A model generated the notes under the pieces. That model was given only the letters and a program-made list of their open reading frames with translations. It made no database searches and was not told the DNA's origin. Positions 1-10,524 of a stretch of 64,000 nt of DNA are shown piece after piece; within the stretch, counting starts at the first letter, position 1; every line of letters begins with the position of its first letter. The stretch covers positions 30,025,927 to 30,089,926 of the forward strand of contig OZ038451.1 in the NCBI GenBank assembly GCA_964036195.1. The letters run 5' to 3'. A program made the position numbers and the translations under genes. The stretch is from Sphaerolaimus hirsutus. Its lineage: Eukaryota > Nematoda > Chromadorea > Monhysterida > Sphaerolaimidae.

Positions 1-185
1 TGAAAATTAGGGTCTACATGCACAGCGGGTAAACATGCACAGAGAGCCTCAGTCATTCAAAACTACAGACCTTTTAACAAATTTACACCCTCAATTCCAT
101 CAACTGAGGCTTTCTGTGCATGTACAGGGTGCAGCAATTTAGGTCAATACTTTAGATATTGAATAACTTGACACTGGGTCACCGC

Positions 186-2280
186 CATAGGGGATTTTGA
201 GGGTAGCATTTTAGGGGGGGGGGGGTCGGCCCCCGAGCACGTGCTAATAACTAAGGAATGGCTTGGTGGAAAATGTTGAAATTTTGATATATTATAGTTT
301 CAGGTCGGGGCTAATTACAAGTCCAAGGAAATTTCGCTACGACCCCCCTGACTGGAGATAAGGTGGGTCTATAAAAATGTCGTTTTTGCAAAAAAATTTC
401 GGTGTCGCTCAGAACATGTTAACTTTGCACAGCAATAACTCGGTGATTTGTCAACCGATTTTTGTCGTTTAACTTTCATAAAGATAACAAATGTTTGGAG
501 AGTTTATTTCTGAGGTCAAATCGGTGATATTCAATTGTGTATATATCGATTTGGCCGAATTTCCGGGCGTACAATTTCGAGCAAAATTTTCTTTTTAGAC
601 ATGCTATCTTATACTCCTGATCGAGAGAAACTCAAAAATAAAAAAATGAGATCGATAGCTTCTTCCAATCAAAAGTTATGGCACTTCAAACTTTCGCCTT
701 TCATCCACACAAATAACCACATGAAGAACTTCAAAACTCCATATCTGGACCATTTCTTGGCCGATTTTCATCAATAAGCACTTAAAATGATTGGAATAAC
801 CTGGAAATTTCGTTTGCGTTGTCTATTTATCTATATGTATTTTTATCCTGATAATTACACAGAAGAATTTGCGTTATTTTGTTGTACGGGAAATCTGATT
901 GAATATATATATAAATAGAACAAAAATGAAATGTTCAGGTTATTCCAATCATTTGAGGTGCTCATTGACGAAAATCGGCCAAGAAATCGTCCAGATATGG
1001 AGTTTTGAAGTTAAATGCATTGTTATTCATGTGGTTATTTGTGTGGATGGGAGGCGAAAGTTTCAAGTGCTTTAACTTTTGATTGGAAAGAGCTATCGAT
1101 CTCATTTTTTTATTTTTGAGTTTCTCTCGATCAGGAGTATAAGATAGCATGCTCAAAAAGAATTTTTGCAGGAAATTTTGCATTCCGAAATTGGGCCAAA
1201 TCTACATATAAAATATTCAATCTCACTGATTTGACCCAAAAATGAACTCTCCAAACATTCATGATCATTTTAAAAGTCAAACGATAAAAATCTGTTGAGA
1301 AATGGGCAAGTTATTGAGGTGCAAAGTTTGCATGTTCTAGGCGACACCCAAATTTTTTCGCAAAAAGTACGTTTTTATAGACCCAACCTATCTCCAGTCA
1401 GGGGTGTTATAGCGAAATTTCCTCGGACTTGTAATTAGCCCCGACCTGAAACCATAATATATCAAAATTTCAACATTTTCCACCAAGCCGTTCCTTGGTT
1501 ATTAGCACGTGCTCGGGGGCCGACCCCCCCCTAGGGTTGGAAAAAAAACGTTTTTTTTTAACTCGATGTTTTTTTTAAAAAAAAAACGTTTTTTTTTTTT
1601 TTTAAAAAACGTTTTTTTTTAATAAAAAACGTTTTTTTTTAAAAGCTCCCAGATATGACCTTGTGTCAACATATATAGGTATATCAGACAGTGGCAATAC
1701 TCTGTGATGTTATAAATGACCATATAATGTCTGTGGAGCCATGGGATAGCATTATAAGTGGTGATTTGTGTCAAAAATATCCATTTTTCGTCAACATATC
1801 GTTCGTATATCGCCTTATAGTCGAATGTTCGTGACTTCAGGTAAAGTTTGGCACGGAATAATGATCAAACAAGGTTATAAAACGAGGTTGTTACTTTGGG
1901 AGTGAAATTACACACTGTGGAGGTACATGGAAGCACATTACCTCAATATTATATACTACAGCAACATATGACGGCTTATTAACCCATGGTAGCACATAGA
2001 AATGGATACTTTGATACTAAAAATGCCACAAAACCAATTAAAACAACCACCAATGTCAATTTGTGTGTGAAATTGCGCGCTTGCGCGCAAAAATTTTGCA
2101 AAATACCTAGTGCTTAGTACTAAAAATTTCGGTCGATGTTTTTTTTTAAAAAAAAACATTTCGGACGTCATGTTTTTTTTTTAAAAAAAACGTTTTTAAA
2201 AAAAAAAAAAACGTTTAAAAAAAAACATCGGCCAACCCTACCCCCCCCCCCCTAAAATGCTACCCTCAAAATCCCCTATG
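186..2280. mobile_element. Palindromic hAT-like element with 8-bp TSD GTCACCGC
   Basis: GTCACCGC stands directly outside both ends (178-185 and 2281-2288). The ends are CATAGGGGATTTTGAGGG and its reverse complement. The left arm (186 to about 800) is repeated inverted from about 925 to 1531 plus 2241-2280, with a loop near 800-925, so the whole element can fold back. No transposase frame is recognised; the short frames at 535-777 and 962-1183 are the same arm read twice. A family G element interrupts the right arm at 1532-2240. Confidence 0.85.
1532..2240. mobile_element. Family G non-autonomous element, nested
   Basis: Ends TAGGGTTGG and CCAACCCTA lie in the C-run of the surrounding hAT-like element (C8 on the left, a longer C run on the right). 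About 709 bp. Both ends carry A/T homopolymer words around AAAACGTTTT. The interior is shared with the copies at 2687-3356, 3800-5100 and 15634-17782. Confidence 0.75.
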
Positions 2281-2686
2281 GTCACCGCGGATGAAAGTCA
2301 AATTTTAGGTGAACATTTACAACTAAATAGGAAAGCTTTCCACAACATATGGCTGAGATGGCTTAACAGGTTCAAGAGTTATTCAAGCAAACACCAATAA
2401 TCGTCGCTTTTAGACCACCTTGCTTTACAACCAATTACGCAAGCGTCTGCCGGTAAGACGGATTAGTGGCGCGCGCACGCATTTAAGCACGCCGATGCGA
2501 AATTAAAAAGAGAAAAAATGAAAAAACCAATCCCCATCCCTATCCCATTCCCGAAAAGTTGATCCCATCTGAACCCTTTCACGAGGTGGTGGAAAGTGAC
2601 AAATTATGCCTTTGCATGAATAACTTGTGACAAAGTGAACCTATCGCAGCCATATTTTGTGGAAACCTTTCATATTTAGTTGTTAT

Positions 2687-3356
2687 TAGGGATGGATAAA
2701 AGGCGCTTTTTTTTAACGGCCCCGCTTTATAAAAAAAACGATCTTTTTTAAAAACGCGCTTTTTTCGCTTTTTTAAACAATGTCAAGACATTTACTAGAA
2801 AGCTCCCAAATATGGTTCTAGTGGTATATCATACAAGTGGCAGTATTTGTGATGATATATAGCCATGGAATGGCTGTGGAGCCATGGGATAGCATTATAA
2901 ATGTGGTTTTATGCCAAAAATCTTTTTTACGTTGACTCGTTATGTAAATTGCTATTTGTCAAATGGACGTGTGTTCAAGTGAAGTTAGACATGAAATAGT
3001 GCTTGAATAATGTTGTAAGAGAAGGCTAATACATTGAGACTGATGTTTCCCACTGTAGAAGTATGTGGGAGCACATTGGCTGGATATTATATACAACACT
3101 AACATATCACGGCTTATTATTATATGATAACATGCAGGAATAGAAGCAATGAGATAAAAATACACAAAACCAATGAAAACAACCACTGGTGGTAATTCGC
3201 ATGTGAAATTGCGCGCTTGCGCGCAAAAAAAAAAAAAAAATACCTAGTGCGTAGGTACAATTTTTTAGGCCAACGCTCTTTTTTTTAAAAAGCGCTGGGA
3301 CCCTTGCGCTTTTTTTAAAAGCGGCGTTTTTTTTAAAAAAGCGCTGGCCATCCCTA
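2687..3356. mobile_element. Family G element, TAGGGATGG ends
   Basis: About 670 bp with ends TAGGGATGG and CCATCCCTA and the same interior as 1532-2240 (for example GTGGAGCCATGGGATAGC). The flanking bases do not form a duplication, and the J sequence expected on the right is absent, so this locus was rearranged after or during insertion. Confidence 0.65.
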
Positions 3357-3459
3357 CACGTTTCCTTGTTCTTGTTGAATTGATGAAAATGAATCATATG
3401 AAATTGTAAAAAATGTGATTCCAGAATTGGTTATCCCAACACACAGTCGAACAGTGATC

Positions 3460-3795
3460 GTGAAATGAAAATTCAAATTTTTATTTTCGCTTTTCGGTTC
3501 CAGTTCCTACTGTGGTTAGGGTTCAGACAATATATCGTATCGAATATCGACTACTTTTTCATATCAAATATCTGTATCAAATTTTTTTTTAAATATCGAA
3601 TATCGATATCAAATATTGACCATTTTCAAATATTGATATCGAATATCGACCATTTTTGAATATCGATATCAAAATATCAACCATTTTTTCTGATATATCA
3701 AAACTGGATTGTGTCCCCAAATTAAGCCATCGAACAAGTTTCAGAAAAAATATCGAAATCGAAAAGACATATCGTCCGACCCATCACTGTGGTAC
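3460..3795. repeat. AT-rich stretch of degenerate ATATCGA words
   Basis: Words of the type GAATATCGATATCAAATAT recur irregularly from about 3535 to 3700. No gene structure is seen; the short open frames here are products of the low-complexity text. Confidence 0.5.
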
Positions 3796-3799
3796 CGAC

Positions 3800-5100
3800 T
3801 CGATAGCCGGTGTTTTTTTAAAACCGTTTTATTTATTAAAAAAACTTCTTTTCTAAACAGAGGCATCGAAACTGATTTTTTTTTTAAAACGGCAGCCAAA
3901 ATGAATAGTACTAAGCACTAGGTATTTTGCAATTTTTTTCACACATGCCCATTACCACTGGTGGTTGTTTTCATTGGTTTTGAGGCATTTTTAGTGTGAA
4001 ACTTTCCATTTGTTCATGCTATTGTGTCATAATAAGCCGTGATATGTTAGTGTAGTATATAATATCAAGCCGATGTGCCCCCATATAGCTGTACAGTGTG
4101 ATACAAAATAGAGGATAAGCTTTGCTACCTAACGCCCTGTGCCCTTTGATGTTGACGCTGTAGACCAGATAGCGAACCAAAGCCACTAGGTTAGAGCCCA
4201 GAAGTTAGATGGTAAATACGTGCATGTGGAGGAGCTCCAATAGATACTTAATGTTCCTATACTGTAGCCTAAGGGTAGGACTTGGGTTTCAGGATTACTT
4301 AGGTTCAAATGAATCTCAACTGCCGTTGCCCAGGAACTATTCATTCGCTGTCACTCAGAACGAATACAGAAGTAATGGTACTTGATCACACAGCAAGCTA
4401 CCAGGACTGGATATGAAGCTTCAATCTTGTTTTGCTCTTTTAGCACTAAATCTCACCAGTCCCCATAGCTAGCCAGCGGCTCCTATTTATACGATCCTCG
4501 TAGGTACAACAAAGAAACATTTCACTAATATAGGTCATTTACAACCAAATCGCCTACACACTTTACAGATTATATCAAGGCTGGACTGGTCATTTGCTGT
4601 CTGCAAGTCACCAGATGGGTGCTAAACTGAATCACGCGTTAATACGCTCCAGATGACAGCTGAACGTGAACATGCAGGTAGGTGTGATCCAAAAGTAGTA
4701 GGACAGCTGCGTGTAAGAACACAACAAGTGTGATACAGCACTGCCAATGCATTTGCCTGCTCTCATAACTGTATTTAACCACTTTTCCATGCCCAACTTC
4801 ACTTGAAGTCACGGACATTCGACAAAAGGTGATATACGTAAGAAGTCGACATAAAACAGATATGTTTGACATAAATCACCACTTGTAATGATATCCTATG
4901 GCTCCACAGCCATTCTATGGCTATATATAACATCACAAAGTACTGCCAGTTGTCTAATGTACCTTTAAATGTTGACCCATAACCATATCTGGGAGCTTTT
5001 GAAAAAAAACCGTTTTATTTAAAAAAAATGTTTTTTATTTAAAAAAACATTGCTTTTAAAAAAACAGGGTCGTACAAAAAACGTTTTTTTTCCATCCCTA
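3800..5100. mobile_element. Family G element, inverted, interrupted
   Basis: The right end CCATCCCTA is at 5092-5100; the left end is degraded in an A/T-run region. The interior is the reverse complement of the 1532-2240 copy. Removing the 623-bp insertion and one TSD copy leaves about 670 bp, the family length. Confidence 0.65.
4105..4727. mobile_element. 623-bp insertion with 9-bp TSD GTGTGATAC
   Basis: GTGTGATAC flanks both sides (4096-4104 and 4728-4736) inside a family G element. No terminal inverted repeats and no TG..CA ends are visible, and no other copy is in the window. The minus strand has a TATA-like CGTATAAATAGG in the middle. It could be a retroposed sequence or a Mutator-like element (9-bp duplications); I cannot decide. 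Confidence 0.55.
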
Positions 5101-5423
5101 GTACCGACATGAGTGCCGGGACCGGAACCGAAAATAAAATTTCAATATATCTCCCTTGTATGAAACAACAGCGGTTACCGGGTTTAGGTGCACAAAGGCA
5201 ACGGGTTATCCAATCCGTGCCCCCCCAACAAGCCAAAGCAGATTACCCACCAGACAGACAGACCGCACAATCAGTCCGTTGAGAGCGTAAATCCTCTCTG
5301 AGAACGGCAGTTGATCAATTGGCCGGGTGCCAGACGCGGCGCCAGACTCTCCCCGCCAGCGAAACTGCACCAGCATAAACACACATTGGAATGGACAGTG
5401 AAACCTAGGGTTCAAACTTCAAA

Positions 5424-5612
5424 CGGGGTTGACTTTTCGGGATCGGGATTGGCTGATTGAGATTCGGGGTCGGATTCGGTACTGTATAATTTTTTTCAGG
5501 ATCAGTATGGGATTTGAAAATTTTCCGCACTGGGATCGGGATTTGTTTTTTCAGATTTTGGGATCGGGATTGGACTTTCGGGATCAGGATCGCTCATTCC
5601 CGGAAAATTGGT
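5424..5612. repeat. Stretch of GGGATCGGGATT words
   Basis: Irregular recurrence of GGATCGGGATT / GGATCAGGAT. The complementary words reappear at 27536-27890. No gene is seen from 5100 to 5800. Confidence 0.5.
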
Positions 5613-5909
5613 GAAGCCTACACACAGCACGATTTACACACAATGTTACCGTAATTGAACACTGAACTTGACAGCAGAGCTGTCTGGTGGACATTCTTTT
5701 GTGACAATTTTGCCTATTTCAACCTTCAAAATCACTATTGTCGGTCATATACCTGCTTTGAGAAAAAAATATATCAAACTTACGCAGGGGTTTTGTAGAT
5801 TTGGACCCCCGCGGGGGTTCATATAGATAGCAAATCGCTCCTCTGGAGGGATAGATAGCTGAAATTTTTTCTGAGGGGGATTGGGGGGGGTTCGCGGGGG
5901 CTCAATATA

Positions 5910-6821
5910 CCGTATTTCCTCGAAATACCCCCGGGGGGTTTATTGTTTCAGAGTGAGAATTTTGAGGGGGGGTTAAACGAGGGGGGGGGGGTATTTCGAG
6001 GGGTGGGGGTTTATTATTTCGCCAGAAATTTTTTGAAATCCCAGTACTAAAATGTAGTCTGAAACGTACGCAGACGTCGAAAAATGCAACAAAAATCGCC
6101 ATTTATAAGACTCTAAAGACATTTATAAGTGTGTAGACGTACAAACACTGTTCTCACATAACAGAGTCATCAAGGACGTATCCAGGGGGGGGGGCGGGGG
6201 GGGCTGCAGCCCCCCCCTTCCCGGGGTGAGACCTAAAAATTCCCGGAAAATGCAACTTTTCACGTTTATTTTTTTATGTTTCTCAAAAATTTTGCGCGCA
6301 AGCGCGCAATGTCTTCCCCATGCAGTGTATTTTCAGCGGATCGGTCCCTGTAAACAAAGATCCTCGGAAATGAGCATATTTTTGCGACTTTCGCTGTATA
6401 TGTATGCATATTTACATACATATAAAGCGGTTCCTGGCGCTGGCGCCAACGCCAATAACGCCATGGTATGGCGACTTTGTATGGCGCTAGCGCCAAAACG
6501 CCTTTCCGTCCCTATATAGGGAAAAAATTTAGGGGGGGGGGCTGAGCCCCCCCCCGTTCGCCGGGCTCCGTAAACAAGCAGCCCCCCCCGCTCAAAAATC
6601 CTGGATACGTCCCTGAGAGTCATCGTTTTTAACGTGTATTCTGCATTGTCGGGATGACAAAACACAGCCTTTGTCATTTACGTTCTCTATACACTCAATT
6701 GGGGGGGGGGGGGTATTTCGAGGGGGGGGGGGTTTATAAGTTCATAGTGTCCATTTTGAGGGGGGGGGTATTTCGAGGGGGGGGTATTTCGAGGGGGGGG
6801 GGGTATTTCGAGGAAATACGG
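5910..6821. mobile_element. Family C MITE with nested insertion
   Basis: Ends CCGTATTTCCTCGAAATA and its complement with TA on both sides. Long G runs lie near both ends. Without the insertion 6172-6616 and one TSD copy it is about 459 bp, close to the 448-bp copy at 34200. Confidence 0.8.
6172..6616. mobile_element. GGACGTATCCAGG MITE, 8-bp TSD GAGTCATC
   Basis: GAGTCATC occurs at 6164-6171 and 6617-6624. The uninterrupted site AACAGAGTCATCG is readable in the C copy near 34448. Ends are AGGACGTATCCAGG and its complement. Inside are GC-rich self-complementary words (GCGCGCAAGCGCGC, GGCGCTAGCGCC). Confidence 0.8.
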
Positions 6822-7537
6822 TATAGGGTTTTCCGAAGTATAGAAGGAAGCAAAGGGGAAAAAATCGCTAGAAGTAGGCGAAAAATAGCTAAAAAAAAGT
6901 ATATAAGCACATATTTAGCCAAAATAGGCAATAATGAACATGATGAACTAGCGATTTTGGAGGTGAAAAACTATATAAAGGTATGAAAATTAGCGGTTTT
7001 GAGCGAATTTTTGTCAAAAATCGCTCCAGATAGATAGATAGCTGGACGATTGGGGGGGGGGGGGGGGTTAGGGGATAGCAGCCAAAAAATTTGCCTCCGG
7101 GATAGATAGATAGCTGAGGGGTACCCCCCCCCAAAACTAAACCCCTGAATTTACGGAAATCGCCTCGGAACTTAAGTTGCCAGCGCCTTTAAAAACATTG
7201 TCAGTGCTGAGGCCATGGTCTTTAAAAACAATAACTTTTTTCTAAAAAAACGCTTCTAAAAGGCGGAGCGGAACTAAACAACGTACCCGCGGGCGGAGGA
7301 CAGCACAAAGGCACGGCTGGTTGCACCGATAAATGTGGCTGCCATTTCCAGGCCACAGCAGAGCAGCTGGGAACCGATCCATGTCGGCAAACCTGTAAAC
7401 GAGCATTGCACAACTGAAATACGACATGTGACAACCATTACCAAATCTAAGATAAATTGATAGGTGGTACGTTGGGGTAACACGGTTGAGCCCCCGGATG
7501 CATAGCTAAGGGAGGTGCATAAAAACTACATATCAAT

Positions 7538-7931
7538 CACTGGCGTAGCCACAGCCCGTCGAACGGGGGGGGGCGGCGCCCCCCCCCCTAAAATTTGACC
7601 CCTGTAGTAAGGGAATGGCGCCATGGCGCCAGCGCCATTCATAGGCACGCTATGGCACCATTGGCGTTGGTTTTGGCGCCAAATACTGCTGTATATGTAT
7701 GTATATGTACATACATATACAGCAACGTTGACATTTTGGGTGTATTTCATTGGAATTTGACGCCGCCGAGACCGGAAAGCTTCAAATAGCTATTGTGTGG
7801 GTGGGAAATTTTTACAAAACACCCTGGAAAATGTACTGAAAGTCGCCGCTCCCGGCCACTTTTCATGTGTCATCCGGGAAGGGGGGGGGGCGGCCGCCCC
7901 CCCCCGCCCCCCCCCCCTGGCTACGCCACTG
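7538..7931. mobile_element. hAT-type MITE, ends CACTGGCGTAGCC, TSD ATATCAAT
   Basis: 394 bp flanked by ATATCAAT (7530-7537 and 7932-7939). Terminal repeats CACTGGCGTAGCCA and TGGCTACGCCACTG differ by one base. G/C runs sit just inside each end. Confidence 0.8.
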
Positions 7932-7939
7932 ATATCAAT

Positions 7940-8425
7940 ATTTGGATCGGTGCCCACTTTTAGTTGCGCATTTGACACGGTGCGTGTTGACGTGACGATG
8001 GTTTAATTTCCGATGTAATGGTAGCAATATTTAAGTCGAGTTGTGTGTGAAAAAGCGCCCCCAGCAACTCGAACCCAGAAAAAGCAAAAAATTGGCACCA
8101 TTCCAAAATGATCAAAAAGCACAAAGATCAACCAACTAGGAAGATTGTCAATCATTCCGAGACACAGAGTCGCAGGGAACAGAAGCGAACATCGTAGATA
8201 AACTCGGCAAAATCAGCCAACAGCCAAAATTCTGACCGCGAATTCTGAAGGGCGATCAGTGGCAGCTGCAGAATTGAAATCGACCCTGGCTGGATGAAGA
8301 TAGAAAATGCGCGGCCGCGTGCTGCAGTTCAGTTGACGGCGAACTGTCTGCGAGAAGTTCACGGGGGTCCAGTTCGGTCAACTCAAATCACACGAAGGCA
8401 ACTGAATTAAAAACACGGATGGAGC
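7940..8425. other. Intergenic sequence, nothing recognised
   Basis: Moderately GC-rich unique-looking sequence without repeats, convincing exons or RNA genes. Confidence 0.4.
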
Positions 8426-8429
8426 TGCA

Positions 8430-10170
8430 TAAAGTGGGTATATAAATTGAATCTGAAATATAAATACACTCAGGCCGATTCAATGCGATTCTGTTGGCAG
8501 ATGCCTATCTATCGGGCTGCACGAAAAATGTTTCGGGGTCCCGCTTAAAGCTCGAAGAAAAGCGAATCGGGAACGTTCCAGACATAGAAGTTTTCTTTTT
8601 CGTAAAAATTCGAATTACAATCGGATACAGGAGAAAGAAACATCCTAAAACGGAAATTTGGAAAGCAGCCAATAGGGCACCCATCGACATTGGCAGGCAG
8701 CCAAAAACTGATTATACAATGAGCTTCGGGGTTCCATCTCAAAAAGACAATTTGGGACTTGTGTTGTGAAGCCTCATTCAGGCTGGTGAAGCACAATTAG
8801 CTGTCAGTAGCAGGGTTGGTTTTATAAAAATTCATTTTAGTAAAATTGTATAAAAATTGTATAAAAATTTTATTTTATTTTTATTTTATTCTTGTTTCAT
8901 TTTATTTTATTTTATTTTATTCCCAAAAGTCATTAATAAAATAAAATGACACATTTTACAAAAATTTTACAAAAATTGTACAAAATTTTTACAAAAAATC
9001 AGAAATATGCATGCAAGGCCAGAAAAATGTTATAATTTGACCTATACATGAAAAACCTGTGACAAATTTTTCCCTTACTTTTCAAAAGTTGCATGCAGTA
9101 TGTATTGTTAGCTAGCTGCAAGTGTAAAGCTACAATTATTGATAAGAATGGTTTGCATTTTCAATAGAAGGACTACTGGAGTGTGCTTGGCACATTTGTA
9201 AAATGTCATGCAAAGTATCAATTGTCATGCAAAATGTCAAGTGTCATGTAAAATTTCAAGCAAAGTGGCAATTGTCATGACAAATGTCATGCAAAGTGTG
9301 AATTGTGTATCCAAATCTTGTGTTTTTGTATCCATAGTATGTTTTAGATCCAAATCTTGTGTTTTTGTATCCAAATGTTAACATAAAATTTGGAGTCAAC
9401 AACAACATAATTTGGATACAAAACATAAGATTTCGAAATTAAACATGAGATTTGAGCACAATTTGCTTGACAATTGATACTTTAATTTTTACATGTCATG
9501 ACGATTTACACTTTACTTTACATTTGTCATGACAATTGACACTTTGCATGTCATTTTACATGACATTTGACACTTTACAATGCTTGGGACTGCCCCCAGA
9601 TCCATGAATAAACAGGTAGAGACTCAAGCAATGAAACAAAATTTTACAAAAAAATATGAATTTTTATACAATTTTACAAAAATACGAATTTTTATACAAT
9701 TTTACAAAATTTTTACAAAAATTCGAATTTTTATACAATTTTTATTTTTATTCTTAAATTTTCCATTTTATTTTATTTTATTTTATTCTTGAATATTCCA
9801 TTTTATTTTTATTTTATTTTTATTTTTTTCTGAGATTTTGCCAACCCTGGTCAGTAGTGCATACATTTGCATAAAATTACTGTTTGTGTTTCATTTCAGC
9901 TACTAGTTTCACGCGTGGGGGTCTATCCAAATCATGCTTCTTAAAAAACACAATTTTCATAATATTTTTGGCAGATCGCCAAATTTTTCGGTCAATGTTC
10001 CCCAACACCATTTGGAATCTCTTTGATTCCGCGGTAACTCGTGCGGAACAAAGACGCTTCCTCTATAAAACTTTTTCATTTATGCGTTTTTTGCACACTT
10101 ACATGAGATAAATTGCCAAAGTTCATTAAAATTCATATTTGGCACCGTTCCAAGCGGCGAATTTTATCCG
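8430..10170. repeat. Segment duplicated (inverted) at 50180-50935
   Basis: After removing the F element 8811-9849, this segment aligns in reverse orientation with 50180-50935. Shared landmarks are GTGGGTATATAAATT, ATCGGGCTGCACG, CGTAAAAATTCGAATTACAA and TAACTCGTGCGGAACAA. The open frame 8505-8690 (minus) has a partly conserved counterpart in the other copy, but an indel breaks it. Function unknown; it lies downstream of the DOMON gene stop. Confidence 0.65.
8811..9849. mobile_element. Family F hAT-type MITE, TSD GTCAGTAG
   Basis: 1039 bp between GTCAGTAG copies (8803-8810, 9850-9857). Ends CAGGGTTGGTTTTATA and GCCAACCCTG. The AT-rich interior has TTTTACAAAAAT words, TGTCATG words and a central foldback around GTATCCAAATCTTGTG. 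Almost identical to 46957-48026. The empty site is preserved near 50549. Confidence 0.9.
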
Positions 10171-10345
10171 AAATATGCTACAAGTCTTTGTTTAAGAACT
10201 ACTTGTACAACCAACAGAAAAAATCATAATTTTTTCTAATTCAAATGCTAATCCAAAAAGTTCATCACAATCACCACACGATCACCGCTGCAAGCAATTA
10301 AATGCATATTGTCATTGGAAAATCACAACTGCATTTAGGTCAGTT

Positions 10346-10524
10346 TCAAGCATTTATCCAACCCACCACTAGAGCGAAAATCATATTAGCTAGTATTTGA
10401 AACATTTGGCTCTGTGCCAAATTCATTGCGCCATTTTCTGGTGTAAATGAAATTTCTCCTGATTCTTCCTCGTGACTTCCACTGGAGCTGGAGTCGTCTG
10501 ACATTGGGCTCACTTTAATCATGC
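10346..10524 (-). CDS. DOMON gene terminal exon i (acidic linker, hydrophobic tail, stop)
   Basis: 179 nt, entered in phase 1 through acceptor TTGTCTTTCCAG, ending at stop 10346-10348. Encodes MSDDSSSSGSHEEESGE, then FQILANMIFALVVGWINA directly before the stop. The uncharged tail with no cytoplasmic residues looks like a GPI-anchor signal, with a possible attachment site near ENGAMN. No clear AATAAA was seen nearby. Confidence 0.78.

Larger units (their letters stand above)
125..2688. repeat. Family J palindromic element, left part, interrupted
   Basis: The left end (CAGGGTGCAGCAATTTAGG, after TA) matches the ends of the intact copy at 46561-48219. The internal text after 2289 (ACAACTAAATAGGAAAGC and onward) also matches that copy. 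A hAT-like element (186-2280) splits it, and its expected right end is missing where a family G element begins near 2687. Confidence 0.6.
5800..7140. repeat. Family K element (GATAGATAGC words), interrupted by C
   Basis: Left part 5800-5909 (ATAGCAAATCGCTCCTC) and right part 6822-7140 (GGGATAGATAGATAGCTGAG) match a second copy at 14297-15185 and a fragment at 42360-42730. A family C element sits between the two parts. Confidence 0.55.

Noticed and set aside
4105-4727. Solo LTR
   Set aside because: Has a TATA-like motif on the minus strand, but ends are AAAATAG..ACAACAA rather than TG..CA and the duplication is 9 bp.
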